From Candidatus Scalindua sp. SCAELEC01 (lineage in GTDB: Bacteria; Planctomycetota; Brocadiia; Brocadiales; Scalinduaceae): 64,000 nt of DNA. The stretch lies in assembly GCA_004282745.1 (NCBI GenBank), contig SHMT01000018.1, positions 29,209 to 93,208 on the forward strand, in the 5' to 3' direction. A model generated the notes under the pieces. That model had not been told where the DNA came from. It made no database searches and was given only the letters and a program-made list of their open reading frames with translations. Both the position numbers and the translations under genes were made by a program. Shown here piece after piece: positions 17,575-25,733 of this stretch; position 1 is the stretch's first letter, and each line of letters starts with the position of its first letter.

Positions 17575-18042
17575 ATGACGCTAAGCACAACAGATAAAAA
17601 AATATTACAGAGAATACAAACAAATCTACCCCTGACCAACCGGCCTTTTCGCGATTTGGCTGAGGAGTTAGAACTAGATGAAGATTTAGTAATCGAAAGA
17701 ATAAAGTTTATGATTGATGGGAAATACGTACGCCGCCTTGCCCCCATCATAAACACTCAGGCGGTAGGGAACTCTGCGACTCTAGCCGCAATTCAGGTCC
17801 CGGATGATAAGATAGAAGAGGTGGGTGAAATTATTAATGGCTACAGTGGTGTTTCTCATAACTACCTCAGGAAGGGAAGAAACCGACCCATCCCGCTCAA
17901 TATGTGGTTTACGATGTCCGCACCCTCAAACGAGGAACTTCAAGAGAATATTAAAGAGATTGAAAATCGTACAGGGTTGAAAGTACGTTGTTTACCGACA
18001 ACGAAGAAATTCAAGATAGGGGTAAAATTCAAAATTTATTGA
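17575..18042 (+). CDS. Siroheme decarboxylase-type subunit (Lrp/AsnC-like, NYLR type)
   Basis: A ~155-aa protein of the AhbA/AhbB-NirDLGH family, which decarboxylates siroheme to 12,18-didecarboxysiroheme in the alternative heme (or heme d1) pathway. It has an N-terminal winged helix (residues ~8-50, RPFRDLAEELELDEDLVIERI) and a C-terminal ferredoxin-like half with GVSHNYLRKGR and LNMWFTMSAPS, the region carrying the catalytic His and Arg in the family. The next gene is its paralogue of the other type, as expected for a two-subunit enzyme. Which is alpha and which beta I cannot assign. It starts about 40 bp after a family A repeat. Confidence 0.85.
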   Translation: MTLSTTDKKILQRIQTNLPLTNRPFRDLAEELELDEDLVIERIKFMIDGKYVRRLAPIINTQAVGNSATLAAIQVPDDKIEEVGEIINGYSGVSHNYLRKGRNRPIPLNMWFTMSAPSNEELQENIKEIENRTGLKVRCLPTTKKFKIGVKFKIY

Positions 18043-18134
18043 TACCTCATCATTATTAAAACAATTCTCCCCACCTATTAGATGTGGAGCGATCACCTTT
18101 TCAAGCAGCAAATCAAACTTTAAGGAGTTCAGCG

Positions 18135-18596
18135 TTGAGCGAAGACAAAGATATAGAGTTAATAAAACATATGCAGGATGGTATACCACTGACAAAAACC
18201 CCCTATAAAGATATTAGTGATGCCTTGGGAGTGTCAGAGCAAGAGGTTACCGAGAGAATTAAAAAACTCTTGAAAGAAGGGAAAATAAGACGTCTGGCGG
18301 CATCAATTGCACATAGGAAGATCGGCATCAACTCAAATGCCATGACAGTATGGAAAGTTCCAAGTGACAAGGTAGACGAATGCGGAAAAATTATGGCGGC
18401 CTTTGAAGAGGTGACACACTGTTATGAGCGGCCGACATTTCCTGATTGGGAGTACAATGTTTTCACCATGATCCATGGGTACACAGATCAAGAGTGCGAA
18501 GAAGTTATCGAAAGAATCAAAGAAAAAACGGGGCTTTCTGATTACGTAGTCCTTTACAGTGAGAGAGAGTTAAAAAAAGTAGGTGTTAGGATATAG
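18135..18596 (+). CDS. Siroheme decarboxylase-type subunit (Lrp/AsnC-like, CYER type)
   Basis: The paralogue of the preceding gene, ~153 aa. The N-terminal winged helix (KTPYKDISDALGVSEQEVTERI) is followed by GINSNAMTVWKVP, then VTHCYERPTFPDWEYNVFTM and IHGYT, the hallmark of the other subunit type. A TTG at 18135 is taken as start because AAGGAG lies seven bases upstream; a GTG at 18084 is in frame but has no Shine-Dalgarno. Together the two subunits imply conversion of siroheme to heme through the siroheme-dependent route. hemC lies 4.6 kb downstream on the same strand. Confidence 0.85.
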   Translation: MSEDKDIELIKHMQDGIPLTKTPYKDISDALGVSEQEVTERIKKLLKEGKIRRLAASIAHRKIGINSNAMTVWKVPSDKVDECGKIMAAFEEVTHCYERPTFPDWEYNVFTMIHGYTDQECEEVIERIKEKTGLSDYVVLYSERELKKVGVRI

Positions 18597-18629
18597 ACGG
18601 AGCCAATTGCTCTTTTAGAGTCAGCGCAT

Positions 18630-18658
18630 CCAGCCCGTCAGAATGTTCGTCGGGCTGG
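18630..18658 (+). terminator. GC-rich stem-loop after the siroheme decarboxylase genes
   Basis: Eight-base perfect arms CCAGCCCG and CGGGCTGG with a 13-base loop lie 34 bases past the stop. The run that follows (CGCAACTCTTTC) has only a weak T-tract, so this is a possible but imperfect terminator. Confidence 0.4.
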
Positions 18659-18987
18659 CGCAACTCTTTCAGGATTCTACTGACCATTCGGAAGAGTAAG
18701 CACCAAATAATAAAATCAAATAACAAACAAATTCAAATCAATTAAGTTCAAAATACTAAACAGATTGGTTTTGATAGTCCCGGCCTCCCTTTAGGGATGA
18801 GAGCATTGTAATTTATCATTTTTTTGTACCTTTCAGAACAAAATTCTAAAACACCAAGTATGCTGGTATGGAGTGACTTTTACTTGGAAAAAATTTGAAA
18901 AGTAAAGACACGAAACAATCAGTGGTAATTCCAATTGTTGCAATCTGCATCTCTGCTCTTGCTTTAATAGCATCTTTCCTCTCTGTA

Positions 18988-19130
18988 TATACTAAAACCG
19001 ATTTGGTTTTCGGTTTTACCCGTCCGAATGGCTGACAGGCCGGGCGGGCCGGAAACAAAATCTTGGTGAAGGTATACTCGCTCAATTTTAACTCGGATTT
19101 TATCCGAAAACCATTATGGGATGAGTATAC
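18988..19130 (+). repeat. Family B composite repeat, full copy
   Basis: Module 1 (18988 to ~19074) begins TATACTAAAACCGATTTGG and ends TTGGTGAAGGTATA. Module 2 (19073-19130) runs TATACTCGCTC to ATGAGTATAC. The two share the central TATA. This is nearly identical to the copy at 540-702, without the extra bases between modules. It lies in the 680-bp gap before pepD, which otherwise holds nothing recognised. Confidence 0.9.
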
Positions 19131-19276
19131 TTCCAATTTTTTCACAGACCAAATTGTGTCAGTGTGTTTATTGCGGAATCGTTTTATGAGCAAGGAAAGA
19201 AGAATTCCTTTCAGACAGTGGTTGTACTTTTTGTCTTGGTTACCGTTGAGTAATTAAAAAGAGGAGAAAGTATCAA

Positions 19277-20737
19277 GTGTTTCACAAAGCGATTCAAGAT
19301 TTAGAGCCCCGATTATTGTGGGAAAGTTTTTATCAGGTTACTCAAATCCCACGTCCATCTAAAAAAGAGGAGAAAATTGCAAAGTTTATAACCGACATCG
19401 CCTCTACAAAAGGCTTTCCTTCCAGAGAGGATGATGCTGGCAACATCGTTGTATCGAAGCCACCTACAAAGGGTATGGAACAACGTCCCACCATTGTCCT
19501 TCAATCTCATATGGATATGGTGTGTGAGAAGAACGAACAGAAGGAGCATGATTTTGAAAAAGAGCCCATTAGTTTAAAGAGGGAAGGTGATTGGATCATG
19601 GCCGACGATACTTCACTTGGCGCGGATAATGGGATTGGCGTTGCAGCAGCGTTGACCATCATTAAATCAGATACAATTGCCCACGGACCGCTCGAATTAC
19701 TCTTCACTGTGGACGAGGAAACCGGCCTTACGGGTGCAAAGGCATTAGAAGGAGATTTTCTCAAAGGACGAATTCTTTTAAATCTAGACTCCGAGGAAGA
19801 GGGTACGCTGTTTATTGGTGGTGCAGGTGGATTAAGCACCACTTTGACGAGAGCAATTGAATGGGGAGTGACTCCATCCCGATGTGTTGCATACAAGGTT
19901 AAGGTTGACGGTCTTTGTGGCGGCCATTCGGGTTTGGACATTAATAAAGGTCTGGGCAATGCAATCAAGCTGATAGTAAGATTTTTGTTTCATCTTGCTC
20001 AAGAGGTAAAAGCAGCTCTTTTTTCCTTGAATAGTGGTGAAAAACACAATGCTATCCCTCGAGAGGCTGAGGCTGGGATTGTCATAAGGGTTGAAGATGA
20101 AATATTACTCCAAAAAATGGTGAAGAAATTTGAGACGATCTACAAGAATGAACTTCAATTCAGTGACAAGAGTGTACGGTTAAACATCAAACCAATTCTG
20201 GAACCACCTTCCAGGGTCTTTAGTTCCGATTTTCAAAACACCCTCATCTCTCTACTCTATACCCTCCATCACGGTGTTTCTACAATGAGCTATGGGATAC
20301 CTGGACAGGTTGAAACATCATCGAACCTGGCCGCCGTTCATACTTTTGAAAAACAAGTCGAAATCTTAACCAGCCAGAGAAGTTCAAGCGTTACGGGTAT
20401 TGATGACTGCGCCAATAAGATTAAGGCTGCCGGTCTCCTTGCAGACATGGAGGTAAGAGAAGGAAACCACTATCCTGTCTGGCAACCGGATCCGAATTCA
20501 AGGCTCTTGAAGACTGCCCTATCAGCATACCATGAATTATACGGATGTGAACCTCAAGTTACGACAATTCATGCAGGACTAGAGTGTGGCATAATCAGGG
20601 ACCATTTTAAAGGGATGGAGACCATTTCGTTCGGTCCTACAATCAAGAGTCCCCATTCTCCTGATGAGAGAATGAATATTCAGTCGGTAAAAAAGTTCTG
20701 GGACTATCTGGTACACCTCCTCAAAAAGATCAAGTAG
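19277..20737 (+). CDS. pepD: Aminoacyl-histidine dipeptidase (Xaa-His dipeptidase)
   Basis: A cytosolic M20-family zinc dipeptidase of ~486 aa, the usual PepD length. Metal-ligand motifs are all present: SHMDMV (residues ~77), TSLGADNGIG (~115), DEETGLTGA (~150), and GGHSGLDI (~214) of the dimerisation lid. The C-terminal HAGLECGII is also there. It hydrolyses Xaa-His and other dipeptides. The start is the GTG at 19277 (frame continues FHKAIQDLEP), with GAGGAG about ten bases upstream. No operon partner: the next gene runs the opposite way. Confidence 0.95.
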   Translation: MFHKAIQDLEPRLLWESFYQVTQIPRPSKKEEKIAKFITDIASTKGFPSREDDAGNIVVSKPPTKGMEQRPTIVLQSHMDMVCEKNEQKEHDFEKEPISLKREGDWIMADDTSLGADNGIGVAAALTIIKSDTIAHGPLELLFTVDEETGLTGAKALEGDFLKGRILLNLDSEEEGTLFIGGAGGLSTTLTRAIEWGVTPSRCVAYKVKVDGLCGGHSGLDINKGLGNAIKLIVRFLFHLAQEVKAALFSLNSGEKHNAIPREAEAGIVIRVEDEILLQKMVKKFETIYKNELQFSDKSVRLNIKPILEPPSRVFSSDFQNTLISLLYTLHHGVSTMSYGIPGQVETSSNLAAVHTFEKQVEILTSQRSSSVTGIDDCANKIKAAGLLADMEVREGNHYPVWQPDPNSRLLKTALSAYHELYGCEPQVTTIHAGLECGIIRDHFKGMETISFGPTIKSPHSPDERMNIQSVKKFWDYLVHLLKKIK

Positions 20738-20809
20738 AACTTTAATCGAAAATCACTCATGATATCAAAAGCTAAGCAGGTTATACTCACCTTCGATATC
20801 TACAGGCAT

Positions 20810-21370
20810 TCAAACCCGTCTGTCCATAAATGCTCTCCTCTCTGCTGACGGCTGGCGTGTTGATTTCGGGACATAGTATCCGGAACGGAATACAACATTC
20901 TCCATACCAATCTCAGATGCCAATTCTATAAATTCTACAATTTCGTTATCAGTTATCCTTCTTTCTCCTTTTCTTCGTTCCTCGTTTCTTCGCTCCACTA
21001 GTTGATCTTGGCTGTAATATGTACCGGTGAACGATTCGGTTGAAACCTTAACACAATAGCCTGATTGCTCATCAGTTGGTTGCTTCCCGTATCGGACAAC
21101 ATTTGCATCAAGAGAGAGTTGATCCCTTCCATAGAATCCCTGAGGCTTTTTATCTCCCTTGTTAAAACTATCCCATCTCCTGTTCAGGATAGTAAGTCTG
21201 ACCCCTTCATCCAGCTTGAGTTTCTGTTCTGTTTCTAAAATAAGATACTGTCCGTCAACCTTACGAATCAGGCCTTCTGAGCAGATCCAATTACCAGTTT
21301 CCCGGTTAAATTTTCCTATTTCACAAGGAATCCCCAGAGAAAACCTTATTGTGCGGCTCCTTTTCTCCAT
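20810..21370 (-). CDS. PilZ-like hypothetical protein
   Basis: A 186-aa protein with RTIRFSLGIPCEIGKF at the start, beta-strand-rich segments (GLIRKVDGQYLILETEQ, EGVRLTILNR) and a very basic linker (VERRNEERRKGERRITD). The layout resembles PilZ-type domains, which bind cyclic-di-GMP through an RxxxR loop; a true RxxxR followed by (D/N)xSxxG is not evident, so c-di-GMP binding is doubtful. The C-terminus ends with a second Arg-rich patch (ERRAFMDRRV). No function is assigned. Confidence 0.55.
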   Translation of the reverse strand: MEKRSRTIRFSLGIPCEIGKFNRETGNWICSEGLIRKVDGQYLILETEQKLKLDEGVRLTILNRRWDSFNKGDKKPQGFYGRDQLSLDANVVRYGKQPTDEQSGYCVKVSTESFTGTYYSQDQLVERRNEERRKGERRITDNEIVEFIELASEIGMENVVFRSGYYVPKSTRQPSAERRAFMDRRV

Positions 21371-21587
21371 ACCAATTCACTCCTCTGAACATCTGTTTTA
21401 AAGCAATAGCAATACAGTGGCATGTCATACGTAGCGAATAAGTGTAACAACATTCATGCCAAATGGGGAGGTAGTTTGTGACGAAACCTAACAATCTGTT
21501 TAGTAGTGAGCACTTATAATGAGGGGAAAAAGGTATGGGTACAAATAAAACGACTCTCATATTACAAAGTGTCTACCAAATATGACA

Positions 21588-22880
21588 CTATTTTAAAATA
21601 TTCCCATTACACATCTCATCGATTTTTTCAAAATAGCCGGGAAATGTTTTCGCTACACAGCCGGGATTTTGTATCTTAATCCCCTCTGCCCGTAAACCGA
21701 TAAGCGCAAAGCTCATTGCCATTCGGTGATCATCATATGTTGCTATTTCAGCAGAACGGGGAGTGGCAGGTTCTATCACGAGACCATCATCAAATTCTCT
21801 CACATTGACACCAATTTTCTGCAGTTCGGTAACAAGGGCTACAATCCGATCCGTCTCCTTATATCGAAGATTTTTCACATTTCGTATGTGTGTTTTCCCC
21901 TTTGCAAAAACTGCAACAGCCGCCAAAGTCTGTACAACATCAGGAGTATCATTCATATCAATATCTATCCCCTTCAACTCCCCCCCTTCGATTTCCATCC
22001 AGGTATCACTTTTTTTAGCGGAACAGCCCATTTTGCACAATATATCAACAAATTTCGCATCACCTTGGAGTGAGCTGGTACCAAGACCCTCAACTCGTAC
22101 CTTTCCTCCCGTTATCGCGGCTGCTGCTAAGAAGTATGAGGCGTTGGACGCATCTGGTTCCACGGTATACTCGCACCCCTTATAGCACTGACCAGATTCA
22201 ACGAAAAATTCTCTATATGACTCCTTCCTAACCGTTACACCAAATTTTTCCATCACCTCTATTGTCATATCAACATAATTCTTAGAGACGAGATCCTCTG
22301 TTATTGAGAGATGGACATCATGAGTCGCATAAGGGGCTGCTAAAAGGATTGCACTGATATACTGACTACTGACATCACCCTTCATCCTAACGGTACCCCC
22401 CCTCAGCCCGTTCGCATGTATCAAAACAGGTGGACAACCGCTATTTTCCTTTGATACGACATTTGCCCCAAGTAGATTAAGAGCATCAAGTAACTCCTGA
22501 ATTGGTCTTTTCCGCATCCGTTCTACCCCATCTATCTCATAACTACCACTCCCTAACGTTAAGGCCGCAGTCATAAAACGGACAACGGTTCCAGCGTTAC
22601 CTGCAAATATGTTTGCCTCTCTGACAGGAGCCCTTCCGTTGCAACCGTTCACCAACAACACATTATCCCCTGGCACGCTCTCAACAGATACCCCTATTTT
22701 TTTGAGGCACGTTATCATGAAATGGGTATCATCGCTTAACAGTGGATTGTTAATTACCGATGCTCCTGCCGCAAGCGAAGCCGTTATCAAGGCACGGTTT
22801 GTATAGCTTTTTGATCCGGGAACCCGGACGGCTGCCTCGATCTTGCCGGTCGGCTTTATCTCCAATATATCTACCACCAA
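21588..22880 (-). CDS. aroA: 3-phosphoshikimate 1-carboxyvinyltransferase (EPSP synthase)
   Basis: AroA makes 5-enolpyruvylshikimate 3-phosphate from shikimate 3-phosphate and phosphoenolpyruvate in the chorismate pathway. It is 430 aa, the normal length. The N-terminal VPGSKSYTNRALI (S3P and PEP binding), GNAGTVVRFM (PEP loop, residues ~88-97), SSQYISAIL, the DxxD region around EPDASNASYFL, and LRYKETDRI (~340) are all present. The start is TTG (or the adjoining GTG), with AGGAG five bases upstream of TTG. It stands alone, divergent from hemC. Confidence 0.97.
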   Translation of the reverse strand: MVVDILEIKPTGKIEAAVRVPGSKSYTNRALITASLAAGASVINNPLLSDDTHFMITCLKKIGVSVESVPGDNVLLVNGCNGRAPVREANIFAGNAGTVVRFMTAALTLGSGSYEIDGVERMRKRPIQELLDALNLLGANVVSKENSGCPPVLIHANGLRGGTVRMKGDVSSQYISAILLAAPYATHDVHLSITEDLVSKNYVDMTIEVMEKFGVTVRKESYREFFVESGQCYKGCEYTVEPDASNASYFLAAAAITGGKVRVEGLGTSSLQGDAKFVDILCKMGCSAKKSDTWMEIEGGELKGIDIDMNDTPDVVQTLAAVAVFAKGKTHIRNVKNLRYKETDRIVALVTELQKIGVNVREFDDGLVIEPATPRSAEIATYDDHRMAMSFALIGLRAEGIKIQNPGCVAKTFPGYFEKIDEMCNGNILK

Positions 22881-23162
22881 TTTTTCTCCTTACCTACGTT
22901 CATTCACCATCAACTGAAGTACCGTAACTGGCATCCACCTGTTGTATCCTTATGCATTACGCTTTATCTTGATTACGATTATAGTATGCAGGGAACTCTT
23001 CATCAAGAATAAATGCTTGTGATAGACTATTTATTTCTCATTATGGAAAATTATCAATTTTTTCTATACAAAATTATGGTATAACGTATATAATTTGTCT
23101 CTATTTAAAAGATTATTACGATATTTCATGTAATTCGCATAAATTTGAAAAGGAGCTATTAG

Positions 23163-24107
23163 TTGGACACAGTGAAAAAAGTTGTCATCGGATCAAGAGG
23201 GAGTAAGCTGGCCCTCATACAGGCTAATTGGGTAAAAACAGAATTGGAAGCAAGGTATCCGGAAACTGAATTTGTTATTGAAAAGATAAAGACAACCGGT
23301 GATAAGATAACGGATGTACCGCTTGCGAAGATTGGTGGAGTCGGGTTATTTACGAAAGAGCTCGAAAATGCGCTACTTGATAAGAAGGTTGATCTTGTCG
23401 TGCATAGCGCAAAAGATATCCAAACAGAGATCCCGGAAGGTCTCACATTGGGTGCATATACAGAGCGTAAGGATCCCCATGACGTACTTATTAGCAAAGA
23501 TAATGTCTCTTTGCGGGATCTACCGAAAAATACGAAAATCGGAACGAGTAGCTTAAGACGAAGATCTCAGATTCTTGCTTACCGGAAGGACCTTGAAGTG
23601 GTTGATATTAGGGGAAATCTTGATACCAGGTTGCAAAAAATAGAATCGGGAGAATTAGACGCTATCGTAATAGCTATGGCAGGTCTGTTGCGATTCGGTC
23701 AATCCGACAAAGTAAGTGACGTCATACCGTATGATATTATGCTACCTGCAGTAGGACAGGGTGCATTGTGTATTGAAATACGAGACGGTGATTTAGTTAT
23801 TGAAAAAATAGTCTCAACCCTCAACCATTACGATACCAGATATGCCGTTAAAGCGGAAAGGGCCCTGCTTGCGAAGCTCCAGGGAGGATGCCAAGTCCCT
23901 ATAGGCGCTTACGCAGAAGTCTTATACCCTGTCAATATTAAAATAGAGGGTGTTATCTGCTCACTCGATGGAACTACCATCTATAGAGATGCCGTCATTG
24001 GTAAGGTAGATGATTGTGAAATTTTGGGTGAGGAATTAGCAAATAAGCTTTCGGGGATGGGAGGTTATCATATTTTACGCGAGATACGAGATAGTCTTGC
24101 AGGGTGA
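23163..24107 (+). CDS. hemC: Porphobilinogen deaminase (hydroxymethylbilane synthase)
   Basis: HemC polymerises four porphobilinogen molecules to hydroxymethylbilane, the precursor of siroheme and heme. It is 314 aa, full length. Visible motifs are VVIGSRGSKLALIQA at the N-terminus, HSAKDIQTEIP (with the catalytic Asp of KD), GTSSLRRRSQ and DIRGNLDTRL (substrate arginines), and GGCQVPIGAYA, whose Cys holds the dipyrromethane cofactor. The start is TTG at 23163 with an AAAGGAG Shine-Dalgarno. It feeds the siroheme branch encoded at 16-18.6 kb. Confidence 0.97.
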   Translation: MDTVKKVVIGSRGSKLALIQANWVKTELEARYPETEFVIEKIKTTGDKITDVPLAKIGGVGLFTKELENALLDKKVDLVVHSAKDIQTEIPEGLTLGAYTERKDPHDVLISKDNVSLRDLPKNTKIGTSSLRRRSQILAYRKDLEVVDIRGNLDTRLQKIESGELDAIVIAMAGLLRFGQSDKVSDVIPYDIMLPAVGQGALCIEIRDGDLVIEKIVSTLNHYDTRYAVKAERALLAKLQGGCQVPIGAYAEVLYPVNIKIEGVICSLDGTTIYRDAVIGKVDDCEILGEELANKLSGMGGYHILREIRDSLAG

Positions 24108-24575
24108 AAAGGCATCTGGAAAAGGTTAAAATAGTTTCCTTAACTCTTCATCGTAAAATTTAGCAGAAAAACCTGAAAGAGTTTGGATTGATTGGCAACA
24201 AAAACATTACAGTCTATTAGTTTTAGGGTCACTGGAGCAAATCGATAGTGCCCCAATGCCCTTACCATTTTAATATTATGGGATCACCATAAATGAATGA
24301 GTATATGTGTTATGTGTAGCACAAGCTATTACTCAATAGATTTGATTCTAAATTTCACTTTTCCATCCCCAGATCATTTTTATCTGCTCGCCAATACAGA
24401 CTTCTGTGACGCTGACTGGTAAACGACTTCGGCCTTGTACTCTATCCCTCGGAGCTACGGGCACATCAGCCATTCTGTATCATGGATTTAGGTGTAACAA
24501 CCTTATATGAACTACATAAAATAAAACTACTACCTCTGTTCAAGCCTACCGTTCGCACGGTTACCAAATACCTAT
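24108..24575. other. Intergenic region between convergent genes
   Basis: About 470 bp between hemC (rightward) and the YD-repeat/TSP3 protein (leftward). No ORF, repeat family or strong terminator hairpin was recognised. Confidence 0.5.
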
Positions 24576-25733
24576 TTATTCTCCAATAACCGCTTCTCCA
24601 CCTGAAGCATCAATTATGACCTCTTTTTTAATCACCGGAGTCTCGTCAGTTTTACCAGCCTTGATCTTAATTTCTCCACCAACCGAAACCTCTTCAACAG
24701 CCTCTTTAACTGTATCATATGGTTGATCCACAGTACCTGTTTGTACACCACTGTTTTTAAAATCAACATGCACAATATCCATTACGGTAGGATCCTTGCC
24801 TGCCTTGTATTCATCAAGGTTTTTGATTCCATCTCCATCAAGGTCTCCTGTACTATCATCAACTAAAGGATTAAGGCCATATTTTTCCTCATACACATCT
24901 TCCATACCGTCATTGTCATCATCCGGATCAATGGAATCTGGAATGCCGTCACCGTCGGTGTCGACCAGTCCTACTTGGAACCATCCACTATTGTTCCCAG
25001 AATCAATTGAGTTAAACTGAGAAGGTGTCCCTGTGCCCAGAAGTTGACCAATTGCGCTATTATCCTTAACGTCAACATGGTCTATTACCTGGATCCCTCC
25101 CTGAAGATCGACCTTGGCTTGCCTACCATCATTCGTACTTCTCAAATACAACAAATTGCCACGAGAACCACGTAAAGAGAGAGAATTGGAAACTGTTTGG
25201 GTATTGTCTACATCAAAGTTGAGCTGTTTACCGGTACTAGTAATGGCACTAAGCTCATAAAAATAACTATTACCTAATATGCTGACAGGGCTCTGACCAT
25301 CAACAAAGTTAACGGCTCCTGTTCCTGGCACAAATGTACCGTTATTGACCCAGTTTCCTCCTGCATTGATAGTCCCCGTACTTGCCACCAGTGCCCCGTT
25401 ATTAACAATATTGTATGGTACGTTCATGGTGGTATTACCAATATTACAGGTAACCTTGTTGCCAATGGTAACTCTAGGATCATTAGTAACAGTTGTTTGA
25501 GCTTTAACCATAAGAATATTCCCGGCACTGTCGTAGGTATACGATATCTTCAGACCATTGTCATAGGTGACACTCATAAGCCGGTCCAGGTTGTCGTATT
25601 CATATGTCTCTGTACCTGCTGTTGCATAAGGAACCGTTACGTAAAGTGTAATCAGCAGGTATAAAACTGTCAGGATTATTGATTGGAGTATTTTTATCGA
25701 TTTTTTACCGCTTGTCATTACAATACTCATCAT
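24576..25733 (-). CDS. Secreted YD-repeat/thrombospondin type 3 repeat protein
   Basis: Up to 385 aa. A signal peptide (ILTVLYLLITLYVTV, residues ~18-35) is followed by a short RHS-type YD stretch (YEYDNLDRLMSVTYD and SYTYDSAGNILMV). A long Asn/Gly/Val-rich beta region follows, then calcium-binding thrombospondin type 3-like repeats (DTDGDGIPDSIDPDDDNDG, then DLDGDGIKNLDEY), and a C-terminus that looks like the first turns of a parallel beta-helix (GTVDQPYDTVKEAVEE) cut short. The 5' end overlaps the RHS gene's 3' end by 29 bp; an internal start at 25718 would shorten this. The own signal peptide and YD repeats suggest it arose from a second RHS gene. It does not look like an immunity protein. 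Confidence 0.75.
   Translation of the reverse strand: MMSIVMTSGKKSIKILQSIILTVLYLLITLYVTVPYATAGTETYEYDNLDRLMSVTYDNGLKISYTYDSAGNILMVKAQTTVTNDPRVTIGNKVTCNIGNTTMNVPYNIVNNGALVASTGTINAGGNWVNNGTFVPGTGAVNFVDGQSPVSILGNSYFYELSAITSTGKQLNFDVDNTQTVSNSLSLRGSRGNLLYLRSTNDGRQAKVDLQGGIQVIDHVDVKDNSAIGQLLGTGTPSQFNSIDSGNNSGWFQVGLVDTDGDGIPDSIDPDDDNDGMEDVYEEKYGLNPLVDDSTGDLDGDGIKNLDEYKAGKDPTVMDIVHVDFKNSGVQTGTVDQPYDTVKEAVEEVSVGGEIKIKAGKTDETPVIKKEVIIDASGGEAVIGE

Noticed and set aside
18846..19193. Reading frame across the family B repeat
   Set aside because: It only reflects the repeat sequence and recurs, in similar form, at 332-610; no gene-like composition.
24108..24575. Possible riboswitch or tRNA in the gap after hemC
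   Set aside because: No conserved core or cloverleaf could be drawn from the sequence by eye.
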